A stretch of DNA of 64,000 bases, from contig MCFL01000028.1 of NCBI GenBank assembly GCA_002102555.1, positions 62,001-126,000 of the forward strand, read 5' to 3'. The position numbers were made by a program, and so were the translations under genes. The notes below the pieces were generated by a model. That model did not search any database. It was not told the origin of the DNA and saw nothing but the letters and a program-made list of their open reading frames with translations. The first letter of the stretch is position 1. Every line of letters starts with the position of its first letter. Origin of the DNA: Catenaria anguillulae PL171 (Eukaryota; Blastocladiomycota; Blastocladiomycetes; Blastocladiales; Catenariaceae). Positions 27,207 to 38,958 of the stretch are shown one piece after another.

Positions 27207-28494
27207 TCAACGCCGAGGCGATACATAGAGCCCCGCGGCGGCGCCTTGCCGACCTTGCATCGAATCCTCCACAATCGTGTCTTGAGCGGGCGTGGGAAGC
27301 ATGGAAATGAGCTGCAACGATGACTGCGGCACTGCCATGGGTCCAGACGACGGAAGGGAAAGCACGGAGGCGGGCGGCGTGTCGATCCTAGGTGGCAATT
27401 TGGGTGCCTTGAGCCGAATCACGGCGGGCTCCCAGGCGGGCGATGCGGCTTGAGCAGAGACGACCCGGTTGGTGCCTGTGGGGTCACCAGCGGAAGCTGA
27501 TGTGGTCACGGTGGCGGAACCGCGGCGAGCGCCCGAGTGGTTGACTTGCGGTGAGATGGGCTCGGCCGTGGCCAGAGTTGTAATCAACGATGAAGACGAA
27601 GAGGCGGCCGCGGCAGCGGCAGCAGCAGCAGCAGCCGCTGCTGCTTGCTTGGTTTGAAGGGCAGCCATGGCTTGCGTGAGCATGCTTACCATCTGTGCAT
27701 CGGCAGCCGAGGTGTCTGTTATTGAGAGAATGTCCAAGTGAATGAGTGAGATGTGTGATCTATGGATGGATTCGGTTTCCCAACAGAAAATGTTTCCGTA
27801 CCACGCCTCGCAGTGCTGCTGTTGTCACTACTCCCACTACTGGCACTTGGGCCGCCAAACCGTCCAAACCCCAAAAATGTCTTGCTCGGCGAACTGGCAA
27901 CCGTGGGCGCCGCCGTCGGCACTCGCGTCGGTGCTGGTGTGCCAAACAACAAGGACGCGTCGGGCATGGGTGGCTGGCACGCGTCGTCGCTCATGGGTGG
28001 CGGCATGGGCGGGTACACGTAGTAAAATCCTGACGTGTCAGCTCCGTCGGAAGGGTGGAAATGGCCGTGGCCGTGGCCTTGGCTAGGAAGATTGTACTGC
28101 GATGAAGGGTGGTGATGAAACGGGGCGAGAGCCGGCGATGGCGGCATGGCCGTATGGCTGTTGTTGTTTTCCGTTGTTGTCGTCATCATCAGGTGATTGG
28201 CCGTCGCGGCGGCCGCGTTGTGGGGTGGCGACGAGGAGGATGTCATGGCAGAAAAAAGGCAGACGTGCTTTTCCGGCGAGGACGGGGTCGAGGAATGGAT
28301 TGCCGAGAGTGGCAAGTTGTTGACTTGGCGTGCTTGCTGCTGCTGCTCAAACGAGTCGAGTGACAGTGACGCAAGCGTGGGACGCGACTCGATTTTGGTT
28401 GGTGAAGACATCAACAAAACGGCGGAAGGCGATGACGACAACGTGTAAGTGGACAAGGACGCCGAAGAGGTGGTTGAGATCATGCTTGGTTCTT
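27207..28494 (-). CDS. hypothetical low-complexity protein
   Basis: I do not recognise this protein. Two frames join across an intron with donor GTACGGAAAC (about 27800) and acceptor AACAG (about 27719). The joint codon reads through smoothly as ...STARR-DTSAADAQM. The product is about 400 residues, rich in Ser, Pro, Thr and Gln, with short His, Asn and Gln runs, a PPMPPPM stretch, an alanine run of about 14 (27605-27650) followed by serines, and the motif LPPRIDTPPASVLSLPS near the end. The alanine run follows a short amphipathic-looking segment (MVSMLTQAMAALQTKQ). ATG 28494 is chosen as the first ATG with coding-like composition after it; the open frame extends to 28822 without one. A regulatory or scaffold role is possible, but nothing in the sequence shows it. 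Confidence 0.6.
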
Positions 28495-29513
28495 GAAGCA
28501 AAAGGGGTTGGAATACTTTGACAGTGGGGTAGGAGGATGTACAGCAGCGAATGGATGGGATACATGCGCCTAATGAAGGATTCAGACTCGGTTGGCCAGA
28601 CAAGCGGGAATCGACTTGGCGGGCGGTCAGGGCAGCAGAGCGGGCAATGGAAAAGCTGTTTTGACGCTGGTAATAAATACGGCGATGATGCTTGCCAGTT
28701 GTGGCAAAGATCGAGTCTGGGTATTTATGCTTGGATTGCTGACGCGTCCAATCGTGGGAACAACAGTAGGTGCGAGGTGACAGAAATGGGAACCTGGTCG
28801 AAATCTGTAGAAATTCGTCCAAGATCGAAAAAGATCGGATGTGTGACTGAGTGAGCGCTGAGGAGGACTAGTAATGAGTCAGGAGTGTATTGGCGACGAC
28901 AAAAGCGGAGCTGTCTGTTGCGGTGTATAGGTAGCCAGCTCACACTCAAAGGACGGATGGAAACAGGAAGATGAGGAAGGATTATGTGCAGGTCGAGTAG
29001 GTAGTTTGGTCTGATGTTACACACTGGACGCCAGTGAAGAAGAACAATGGAAATGCGGTGAATCGATGTCTCTTGGCATTTGCCAGCAGGAACGGAGGGG
29101 GCGCATCCGACTAAATATTTGTGTTTGAAATGAATTCGGAGCATGTTGACTTTTCATTCCCCGGAACGAGTCTCCCACATTGCTCAACAGTTCGTTCGTT
29201 CATGTAGTGGCAATTGCCTGGTTTTCGCAAGTGCCCCGGCTGTACGACGCATTCAGTTGGCCGACCAGCCGGTATCTGCGTCATGTGCTCCCCCGCGCAT
29301 CGACGCATCCGCTGCCACGCTTGGCTGGGTCACTCCCGACCGACACGTCCGCAAACACAACGCCACAAATGGGCCTGCCACAAGTGCGAAGTTCTTCATA
29401 TGTAGGATGTAGATGCCAAAACTCCGATTGAAAACAGCAGATGCGTGAATCTCAAAAATCCCGATGCCAGGCTCGAATCCTCGCTTGTCATCGACCGACC
29501 AGCTGACCTTGTG
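28495..29513. other. intergenic, no supported gene
   Basis: About 1 kb between the kinase 3' end and the start of the hypothetical gene. Only short ORFs without motifs. It presumably includes the promoter of the 27.2-28.5 kb gene. Confidence 0.4.
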
Positions 29514-32234
29514 CTATTCTTGCTCCTCCTCTTCCTCTTCAACGATCGTCATTCCAACCCTGGCCGGCCTCGCCCCAAACCCTGCCAAGCCGACTGCAGG
29601 CGGCATCGATCCCGATCCACCTTCACCCAACTCTCTCACCCCTGGATCCTCCTCGCCCAACTCCTGAGCTCGCCCCTGGCTTGATCCGTCTTTGGCGGCC
29701 GCGTCCGTTGCGGCCTCTGCGCCAACCTCCTCGGCAACCAGCTCCAGCTGCACCTCGAGTGCCGCAAGCGAATGTCGCGTAAACGAGTTCCACCGCTGAT
29801 TGCTCAAATGTGCTCCTGAAGCGGATCCCAACCCGCCACTCGCATGATGCCCGAGCTTGCCTGCAACCACGGGCGACAAGGGGGCCGACGCGATGGCGTC
29901 GTCCGAGTTACCCGCGCTCCCCCCGCGCTCAAGCTGCTGCCGCCGCACTTGTCAAGGATGCGAGCGAGTCTGCGGCCGCAGAGTGTGCGAGCAGCGATGA
30001 CGAGCCGTACACGTGCGGATGGTGTACGTGTGCGTGAGGAAAATGCGCGTCGATCGAGTGTCGTGACGACGTGCGTCCGAGAAGCAGCATGTAGGTTGCG
30101 AATTCGGGCGAGGGGGTCCGGCGGCAACCAGGTCGGCCGTGCGTTGCGCGTCGGGAAACTCGGTGCTAAACTTGTGGAGCATGTGACGCAAGGTCGGCAA
30201 ATGCACGGGCATGCGCACAGGGCGGAAAGTCGACGGTGGCGAATCCGAGTCCGAGGGCGCAGGTGGGGTTGAGGGGACAAACAAGTAGGGTGCCTCTCTG
30301 CGCTCCACATCAAACCAATCGTTGGCCTGCACTTGATGAATCGTATACCGAGTCGACGGATCTGGATCCAGCATGTGATGCAGCAGATCTTTGAGTTCGT
30401 CCGACATGCTGCTCGGATACTCGACTTTGCGCGCCATCATGTGCTGATACATGTGGACCAGACTCGACTCGTCAAACGGCAGGTAGCCCGTCACCATGAC
30501 AAAGATGGTCACGCCAAGAGACCATACGTCGCAGGGCATGCCCGCGTACGGCTGCTTGGCGAGCATTTCGGGCGCTGCGTACGAGATGGAGCCGCAAAAG
30601 GTCGTCATGAGGTGTGACGGGTCGTCAAGCACGTTTGTGAATCCTGATGTGTTTTGGACGTCAGCACGCACGACATTGAGAGGAACACATGGATTCGTAT
30701 GTACCAAAATCAATCAACTGCACGTGGCCCATGGAATTGATCAAAATGTTTTCTGGCTTGAGGTCCCGATGTACGATTCCCCTGGAATGACAGTGTTCGA
30801 CCGCATGCACCACTTGTGCAACCAAATGCCGTGCCCTTGCCTCGCTCATCCCGCTGCGCAACTCTGCCGGCAACTGCCCACCCAACCGTCGAAACGGCTC
30901 CAGCACACGTTTCGGTGGCGACCCTTGATCACTGCCCTCTGCATTTGCCTCCTCCCGCAACTTTTTCTCAAACTTTGCCGTGCGCTCCTTTGCGTGACTG
31001 ACAAGATACTCGAGCAAGTCGCCGCCGGGTCGTACTGGAACACGAGCTGGACACTTGTCAACGAGTCCATGACCTGCAACAGTGGTGCAATATTTGGGTG
31101 TGCGAGCGATGCAGTCACGGCGATTTCGCGCATGCAGCGTGCCAAGCGGCATGGTCGATTTGCAGGGTGGCCTTGTCGAGGCATTTGATGACGACTTGCT
31201 CGCCCGTGAGCACGTGGGTTGCCAGCTTGATCTTGCCCGCCGATCCTTCGACCAGCGTGCGATGGGTCGTGTACATGTGCGATGAGTCGGTGGCCGAGGT
31301 TAACGTCAGGGGCGTGGACGTGTGTGGGACGGAAATGGACGTGAGCGGGGTGGCAATGCGTGGTGGTGGAGCGCCTGTCGTAGTGGACAATGGGTCGGCC
31401 GAGGGGGGTGTATCTGGGTCGTCTGTGGGCAGCGTGGCAAACGATCGGATCAGGCCCGAAAGGGCAGCCAGACGGTCTGTGGGCGTCAGGTGGGACGTCG
31501 AATCGGATGCGATTGGGGCGACGCGCGGGTCGCGAAGAGAGTATGCAGACGCTCTGCGGCTGTTGTTTTGAAAAGCAGGAATGCCCATAAAACCAGATGA
31601 TGTGGTGGTTCCGGCATGTGTTCCGCGGCGGGTGGCGAGATGCTGAGCGCGCTGTTGGGATTGCGCGACAGAGAGTGTGTCGGTCGAGTGAGATTGTAAA
31701 TCGGAAGTGGACGAGCCGAGGGCGTCCGAGGCTGAAAGGAAGACGTGGTTATCGTAGGCTCGGTCCAAAGAGGCCGAGCTAGAGAGTGTGCTGGTGCTGG
31801 CCGCTGTCGTCGCGGCGGCATTTGAGGCGTGGTAAGGGGCCAGGTTTGAAGCCGAGTGAGAAGCCTGCGAACTGAGCTGGTAGGGAGCGGCGGGCAAGGG
31901 GACGGCCGCTGGCCGCACGTCCAGGCTGGTCCTCATTTGTGCCTCGTCAGCGCACGAGCTGCCGGAGCCCGTACGAGTAGCATACGGTGACACTGTGAGG
32001 ACCACCACCAACACCACCAACACCACTTGCACCGCACAACTTTGCCAAGGTTGCTGGATCTGCTCGCCCTGTTGATGTTGATGGTGCCAACGCGACCTTT
32101 GTGTGGCCATCACCACCACCACCACCACCACCACGCAAGGCTAAGGCTGCATCAGCTGAAGACGCCGCCACATGTTGGGCACGCCCGCCAACGCCAACGG
32201 ACTCGCGTGGCCCCGGCGGTATCGGACTTGACAT
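29514..32234 (-). CDS. CAMK/CAMKL-like serine/threonine protein kinase
   Basis: A protein kinase with a Ser/Thr-rich N-terminal region and a complete catalytic core. Motifs in order: glycine-loop region [16 protein letters not shown]-equivalent [51 protein letters not shown] followed by [42 protein letters not shown] and a final [14 protein letters not shown]. The activation segment and PFDE motif place it near the SNF1/CAMKL group; I cannot name the orthologue. An intron splits DFG (donor GTACATACG, acceptor ACATCAG, about 30706-30630). About 45 extra residues lie between the hinge and HRDLKP. One-base frame breaks occur near 31144, 31027, 30112, 29931 and 29919, and one unclear break lies near 31990. 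The C-terminus ends with a Glu run. Start could be 32234 or an ATG slightly upstream. Confidence 0.82.
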
Positions 32235-32457
32235 TGCTGATGACGAATGAGATGAGATGGAGAATTGCATTGAGTTTCTATTGTTTTGCATTTTGCATGT
32301 TGATTGGAGACAAGGATAATTGAGGCCTTGTGTACCTTTCGAAGTTGTCGTGGGACTGAACACAGTCAACACGACACGACTGTCAATACGGGAATCGATC
32401 AGCAGCGTGAACGTTGGCTACACTGAAACATAAACTAAGTATAACATCCGACATTTC

Positions 32458-34974
32458 ATGGACACTCCGCGTGCACGCAAGCTCTTTGAATCATGTCGTA
32501 TCGCAAACGCGGTCAACGCCGAAGGCGTCTTGTTCTTTGTCGACGACTTGGTCAAGTGGCGCGATTCGCTGGACCAAACCATCCACCTCGCTCGCATCTT
32601 CCGCCTTGAGCGCGGACACGGCCCGCTTCATGATTCGTCTTGCCACCATCAGACAACCCTGTTTTCATCACCATTCGCCCGTGCCTTGAGCATAACGGCA
32701 GAATCTTCGTCTGCGCGGGCGACGCTCAGCTTGAGCTTGGTAAATATCGATGATCTCGTGGACGTCGTCCAGCAGGTACACCCAATTCGGTCCATTGCAC
32801 ATTGCGACCGTCCACATTTGCTCACTCGTATGATGTGTTGACTGTAGAACGTCGAATATGGTGGACATTTACATGCCAGTGGTACTGTGTCAAACCCCAG
32901 CAAATCAGATGTTGCCCGAGCCAGATGTGGCCACCCATTACGGGCCCTTGTTGCCAAGTACGGCGCCGCCCGTGTCATTCCTGTGCACCTCGGGCTTTGG
33001 GCCGATGAGACGTCCGGCACACTTTCCAAGCGATCGTCGCATTTCGAGACATGGTAATTCCACCTCGCCAACATTCCCGCTCACCTTAACCAACATCCTT
33101 GACATTGCCAATGTCATCATTGCCGACTTCATGCGCGAACTCGAGGTCTGTATACCATGCTTGCACCCGGATGGCAACGTTGTCATTCTGGTCGGGACGG
33201 CGTGCTGCTTCATGGGCAACGGCCCAAAGCATTCATTGTTTTGCAACCACGCTGGTGTCCGTTCGTTGTGGTTCTGCCGCATGTGCGAGCATGAGCGGTC
33301 GTCGGACACATTGGTGGATCATGTTCCTTTGGATTCGGCGGGTCGGCCACTTTTGCGCAGTGCAAAGAAGACGGTGGAGACGATTGAGGCCATGTTGGAC
33401 CAGAGCTTGACAGACGAGCAAGTGACCGAACTCGCAAAAGGCACCAAGGCACACCCCAACGCCATCCTGACGCTCGAGCATATGGACATTCACCGTCATT
33501 CTGTGACTGATGCCTTGCACTGGGCCCACTTAGCGGGATCAAGATTGCATTGTCGTGTTTGCTCAATGGACTCAAGGCAGATTCAGGCGCTATTGCATTT
33601 CTCAATTCTATCGACCCGTCATCGTTCCAGCTCTATCTTGATGGCAACACCATCATTCGTCATTCTGGCTCTATGGTTGGTTCCGACCTCAAGTACGTCG
33701 GGCAAGTCTTCCCATACCTCGCTCGCTTCCTCGCATCCCGACGGTCTTGGGAGCTCATTCCTTTGTGCGCCTCGAACTCATCGGTTACCAAGTTGCTTTA
33801 CCAGTCAACGGTTCACGATCAAGCAGGGTATTCGGGTAAGCTCAAGGTTGCTTCCGGACAAGTGCTGCGCCTGTTTTGCAATGTCCCAGACTTCAAGAAG
33901 ATTGGCCGCCACAAATTCAAAGTTCATCAACATGTCCACGTCGACGAGCATCTGGACGAGTTTGTGCACTACTTGCCGTACCAGTGTGAGGCTGTTGAGG
34001 GGACCAACGGTGATGTTCGCGAGCAAGCCGTGTACTCCAACTGGCAGGCGGTGTTGCGCGACTTGGCCTTGAGCTTTGCCTTGCTCGTCGGATTCTTGCT
34101 GGTCGTTTCAGGCGGTAGGTGGCAGGACAAGGATGGCCAGGCTCACAAAGCTGGCCCAGGGTTGATTCGTTTGTTTGAGTCCAAGGCTGCTCGTGACATG
34201 CTCTACTTTGCCCCGCCGACTGGCAAGAAGTCTGGCCGTTACAATCCGGGTGACGTTTACCTTGAAATCGCAAGCAAAGAATCGCCCATGACTACCCCAC
34301 CAAGTGCATCTGCCGAAGGAGCCACTCCCGCACATCCCGCACGTCCCGCATGGAATGCCTCGCTGATTGTCAACGATCACGTTATTCCTATTGTCGCTCT
34401 GCCGCTCGCTGATTTGTGGATGTCGTTCTCGCAACATCTTGCGATAACAAGCAAGAGCCAGTTTCAAGCGCTCGCTTGTCGCTCGTATCGGCGCGGCGTG
34501 GATCGTGGTGGTGACACATTCGACATCAACTGGTCGGTGGTGTTCCAGACTGCTGACGACGACCTCCACACTCTGTCTCGTGGCCGCGTCCTAATGTAGC
34601 TTCAGTTCAATGGACGGCAGCTTGCGGCGCGCACCATCGCGCCTACAGACACGCTGGCTCTTGTACAAGTGTATTCCGCTCGTGACGAGCGCGACATTTT
34701 TGGAGGAACATTGTTGGATCTGATCAATAAGGTGCTCGTTGTTCCAGTGCGTTGGATTACCCGGTCGTATTCTGTCATGCATCAATGTCACGAGGATTGC
34801 AAACTTCGGGACGATGCGATTGTTGAGGATACACGGGAACGAGTGTCCGTCTCTTGTGCGCAGCGCATGATGATTCACTCAAGCTCAAACTTGTTTGCCA
34901 TCAACCCGTTTCGGTTTATTGAGAGCGTGGAGCCAAAGTTGGATGACTTGATGAACGATATCTTGATTGATTGA
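32458..34974 (+). pseudogene. expanded fungal family ORF, transposon-associated, broken
   Basis: A plus-strand coding region spread over several frames. Landmarks: LWADETSGTLSKRSSHFETW (about 32990-33055), CNHAGVRSLWFCRMCEHE (about 33240-33295), DALHWAHLAG followed after a one-base shift at 33535 by SCLLNGLKADSGA, then KIGRHKFKVHQHVHVDEHL, YQCEAVEGTNGDVREQAV, SGGRW, and a C-terminal Cys/His-containing stretch ending LMNDILID. From memory this matches a large, unnamed protein family multiplied in many fungi and often found near transposons; no catalytic function is established to my knowledge. An in-frame TAG at 34597-34599 interrupts the last segment, although coding clearly continues behind it in the same frame. 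No intron is visible. It converges with the recombinase gene at 35.5-37.1 kb. Broken gene and draft-error explanations both remain open. Confidence 0.6.
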
Positions 34975-35251
34975 GTTTGTTTGTGTCGATTCCAATACAT
35001 TTATTGTCGCCGTTCACATGTCGTCAATCAGTCTGCCTGGCCTCGTTGAGGCTGTTGACTTCGGCCATCTTGTCGCACACCACTGCACGCTTTTCATCCA
35101 CGCAGTTGGATGGGGAAAACACAATGCGTACTTATTTCGGAAAGGAAATGTTCATTTGATTTGACTGGGAAATGTGCTGGTAAGTAACGACACAAACGGA
35201 ATGAAAACTAGACAGGATCAACTCACATTCACACCTCGAGACAAGGGGAAG

Positions 35252-35274
35252 AAAAAAAAAAAAAAAAAAAAAAA
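35252..35274 (+). repeat. A23 homopolymer
   Basis: Twenty-three consecutive A residues on the plus strand, about 280 bases after the end of the plus-strand ORF and about 200 bases beyond the stop of the minus-strand recombinase region. It could be a simple repeat or the trace of a poly(A) tail. Confidence 0.8.
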
Positions 35275-35472
35275 CGAGGCAAGTACAGAAAACAGGTACA
35301 AGAACGGAAACAAACGGAAACAAAAGAGAAAGGCACGAGTTGGCAGAAGTACAAGAAAGCAGATGAGCAAGAAAAACACTGCAGGGGAGAGGAACAGGCA
35401 CATTGACGCGGTTCATGACCACAGAAAGCACAAGCATGCGAGCACAATTGAGGGGACAGCAAGTCACAATGC

Positions 35473-37063
35473 TCACGAATCGTCGTCTTCCTGGTGCTGC
35501 TCATCGTCGTCCTCAACGTCGTCTTGCGTGCGCTGGCGCTTGCGGCGACGGCCCGCCGATGCCCGCTGGACCCTGAGCCGGGTCTGACCTGTCGCCGCCC
35601 CGCCTGCAGCGCCTGCAGCACCTGCGGTGCCGGCCGCGCGTTGGGCGGTAAGACCCGGACCGCGGTTTCCCGCCGCACCTGCAGCAACGAATGGATTGAC
35701 CGGAATGTTGCCATCCGGGTCAGCAAACGTCCTGATGGTGAGAAGCGGTTCCATGAGCGCCTCAGCCGTGAAGGCAAACTCGGTACGCTCGTACTTGGCG
35801 ACGGCGATCGGAACAGCGGCCAAGTCGACAACACGACCAGGCACGGCAATACCAGCAGCGACATGGGTGTCTTTGACACGAATGAGATCATCGAACTTCG
35901 CTTTAATTGTCGCACGAAACTCGTCCCAACGCAAGAGGCGATCATGCACGGCGCGGGTCCACTCTTCTTTATCCATCTCGCCAAGCACTTCCTCCGGCGG
36001 ATTGACCATGAAAGCATGGACCGACGTCATGCGCGTCCAAATCGTGGCCGACGTGGCAAGCTTGTAGAAGAAAGTTCATCACATACAGGCCTCCAACGCA
36101 GCGATGATCTGCACTGCACGTGATGAACCATTTGGTCCTTTTCTGGACGAACGAAAAGAGTCTATTGCGGTCGATGCAATCATGCCACTGGCCCCTGGTA
36201 TACGACCTGCTTGACGGGACGGAATGGCCAATAAATTAACCACGGATCCTTGTCCAGGCCCCACTGCCGCATGTCCTTAGCACCCTCGGCGCGAGCGTTC
36301 GTTGTGTAGGTTGCAAGAACGAGGCTATCCTTGTGCGCTGTCATGCCACGCACATCAAGCGCGCTTGTGTTGCAGCGCAGTGCTCGGTGGATGGCGGTGC
36401 GCCGGAGCGAGTGGGCCGAGAAGCGTGGCGACTCTGCGAGTCGCCACTGGCGAGTTGAATGCCACCAAGCTTAGCGATGCGCTTGACGGCATTGGTCACA
36501 AGCGATCGGTTCGGTCGAGAAGAGCCGTCATCGGCCGACGAAAACAAGGAGCCACATGAGCGGCCAGTGACGTGGAAGTATGCAAGTAGGAGGGCAGGGA
36601 GATGGACCTCGATGTCGCCCTCAAACAATGCGTCATCTACGTTGCAGCTGCCATGTATGGTGAAAATGGCGGCGGGCGAGTTTTGCTGCGCTGGAATCAG
36701 GACTCGGAGGTATGCAGGAAACTCTGGCGATTGTACAGTGCATTGCAAGAAAGTATGGCAACAGTAGTTTGTTAACGAACTATTTGTGGGCGAAAGTGCG
36801 AGAAACGACGAAAAAGAATGACAAACGCATGGCGTCACGGTGGGCAGGATCAGGCGCAGGATTGGTGGCAGTTGGCTGCGCTGTGGTAGCCGGGCGCTCG
36901 GAAAACTCGATGTCTTGGACCAGGATGCCACGCAAGCCAGCACCACGGGAGGAGGTTGCAATGCCAAGGAGCACCTGCATGCACACACAAGAAAAGGAAA
37001 TGCGTCAGTGCTTTCTGATTGATTCGGTCCGTGGCAAAAGGCAAAGAAAAGACTCAAACGCAC
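35473..37063 (-). CDS. Crypton-like tyrosine recombinase, in several frames
   Basis: A tyrosine-recombinase catalytic region on the minus strand. It shows LLGIATSSRGAGLRGIL (first catalytic Arg, about 36946), a central stretch VHLPALLLAYFHV, then SAHSLRRTAIHRAL (HxxR box, about 36413-36399), GMTAHKDS, and the nucleophile context LATYTTNA (Tyr codon 36308-36306). These are the R, HxxR, H and Y of the family. The reading frame shifts near 36430, after the HxxR frame's stop near 36209, and near 36070. The last frame (36030-35473) contains VHAFMVNPPEEVL and an acidic tail (DDVEDDDEQ), resembling the C-terminal region of Ndc10/Crypton proteins. An acceptor-like TGCATGCAG precedes the first block, so an upstream exon near 37000-37277 is likely but not resolved. 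The product would cut and rejoin DNA at short sites. Confidence 0.62.
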
Positions 37064-37461
37064 TTGACGATGGTGACGACGTTATGTCGTCGGTGCTTTG
37101 ATCGATAACACAGACGGGCGAACTAAGGCGGCACATGACCGCCGAGGCCCGCCAAAACAGCGCTGATGGCTGGAAAACGTAAATGCGAATGTATTGCAAA
37201 AAGTTGCAAAGCTTTAGAGTACAGAGGGTGACACTGCCTTGTTGGGATAAGTACTGTCGGACCGCTCGTTGGGCCACCGTTCAAGAGTTTCGATCACACT
37301 GCAGACAAATTGCGACGGCGGCGGGCGGCAGCCTGAGGCGGAACAAATGGAGGGGATATGGTATGCACGGTGAAGGCATGTAGAGGCTGGTTGCATGCAA
37401 ACATACATGTGCACTTTCCACATATATGTCAATGTGTCCAATATGGGTTGCTCAACAAGAA
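37064..37461. other. spacer between recombinase and VPS11
   Basis: About 400 bases. A minus-strand frame (37277-37005) might hold an upstream exon of the recombinase, but I cannot support it with motifs. It also contains the VPS11 3' UTR. Confidence 0.3.
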
Positions 37462-38917
37462 TCAACGAATCTCCCTCCTTGAAAACCAATCCGCAACGAC
37501 TGCAAACCCGTCCGCCGCCGTCTCTAACTGCCGCCCCAAATCCTCGCCCACCCTGGCCTCCATGGCCTTTTTCAACGCGCCGACCTTGCGATGCTCACGA
37601 TAACACTTGGGACACTGCTGGGAATTGTTGTTCAAACACCCGACATGGAACGAATGCTTGCAAAAGAAGTGGACCGCGGGCAACCCCAACGTGCGCCCAC
37701 ACGCAAAGCACGCCGTCCCCTGAAACGTGACTTGCTCGTGCTCGAGCATCCTGGCCTCGGCCTGCAACTTGTGCGTCTCTGCCCGATATGCACGCGCAAG
37801 GTCCTCGTTTTCGGCAATCACGGCACGGTCGCGTGTGACGCGGCGCGCAAACACGTCGCGGACGAGCGAAAAGCGCACGTTCGGGTACCGCGCGAGCTCG
37901 CGCAACATGGCCACGGGCGACATGACGGCGTGCGCGTCAATGTACTCGATGACGCGCGTCACTTGGTCAGCGTCCATTGGGTCCTGGCCTGCAGCGCGGC
38001 ACAGCACTTGGGACCAGACCCTTTGGTCCTTGGGTGCGTGCTTGACGGCCGCACGCATCATTTCGTCGACACCTTCCAAGACGCTCACCATGCCCAACAC
38101 GTCGCCACGCTGCTCGTACACATACGCCATGACGCCGACCCATCCCCTGGCCTTTGCCGTAGCCAGCACCTGATCCACACACGCCCGGCACTCGCCCAAC
38201 TGCACAACCCGGAGCGCCTCGTCGCCCGTCACGCACCTGTCCACGGCCGCATTCCACACGTCTGCAGGCGCCACCTTGCGCGCCTCCACACACTCTACCA
38301 CAAGCCACAGCACAAACTCACTCGCGGGCCCGCCCAGCGGCGTGGCCGGAAACAAGCCGCACATTTCCTGGACCACCTCTGCATCCAGGGTGTTGTCGCG
38401 TACCGCATCGCCAATTACTTGCCGAGCAACCTGTGCCACTAGCGCGGGCTCCTTGTCTGCCAGATACTTTCCGACTTTGGCCACCACTGCGCGTCGCTCA
38501 CCACTGTGCTCCATGTGCATCAAGACCTCGGTCGCGCGGGCATACTCGCGCATCCGATACACGAGCACGTCCACGGCAACCCCGCTCTCCCCGGCGCGCA
38601 ACGCCACGTCCACTGCCACCGGACACATGTCGCCTTGCACCAAGCACGCGCTCGCCACGTGCACGTCAAAGGGGAGTTGGCCGCGCACCAGGGCTTGGAT
38701 TCCGGGCAGGTCGCGCGCGCGGATCAAGGACCGGAAAAGGAGTTCGGTGTGTTCGGCACTCGCAACGCCACGTGCGTGTAAGGATTGCAAGTAGGCAACG
38801 AGTAATGGGTGGGCTGCGTGGCCACGATGCGTGAGCAGGCGGATCACGCGCGACGCGGGCCAGGTGCCGATGGTCGCGAGGAGGTAAGGGAGCGCGGATT
38901 GTGGGTCCAAGGGGGCA

Positions 38918-38958
<41 letters not shown>

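Noticed and set aside
29460-29490. tRNA-like B-box (GGCTCGAATCC)
   Set aside because: No matching A-box or cloverleaf could be drawn around it, and it lies at the 3' end of the kinase gene.
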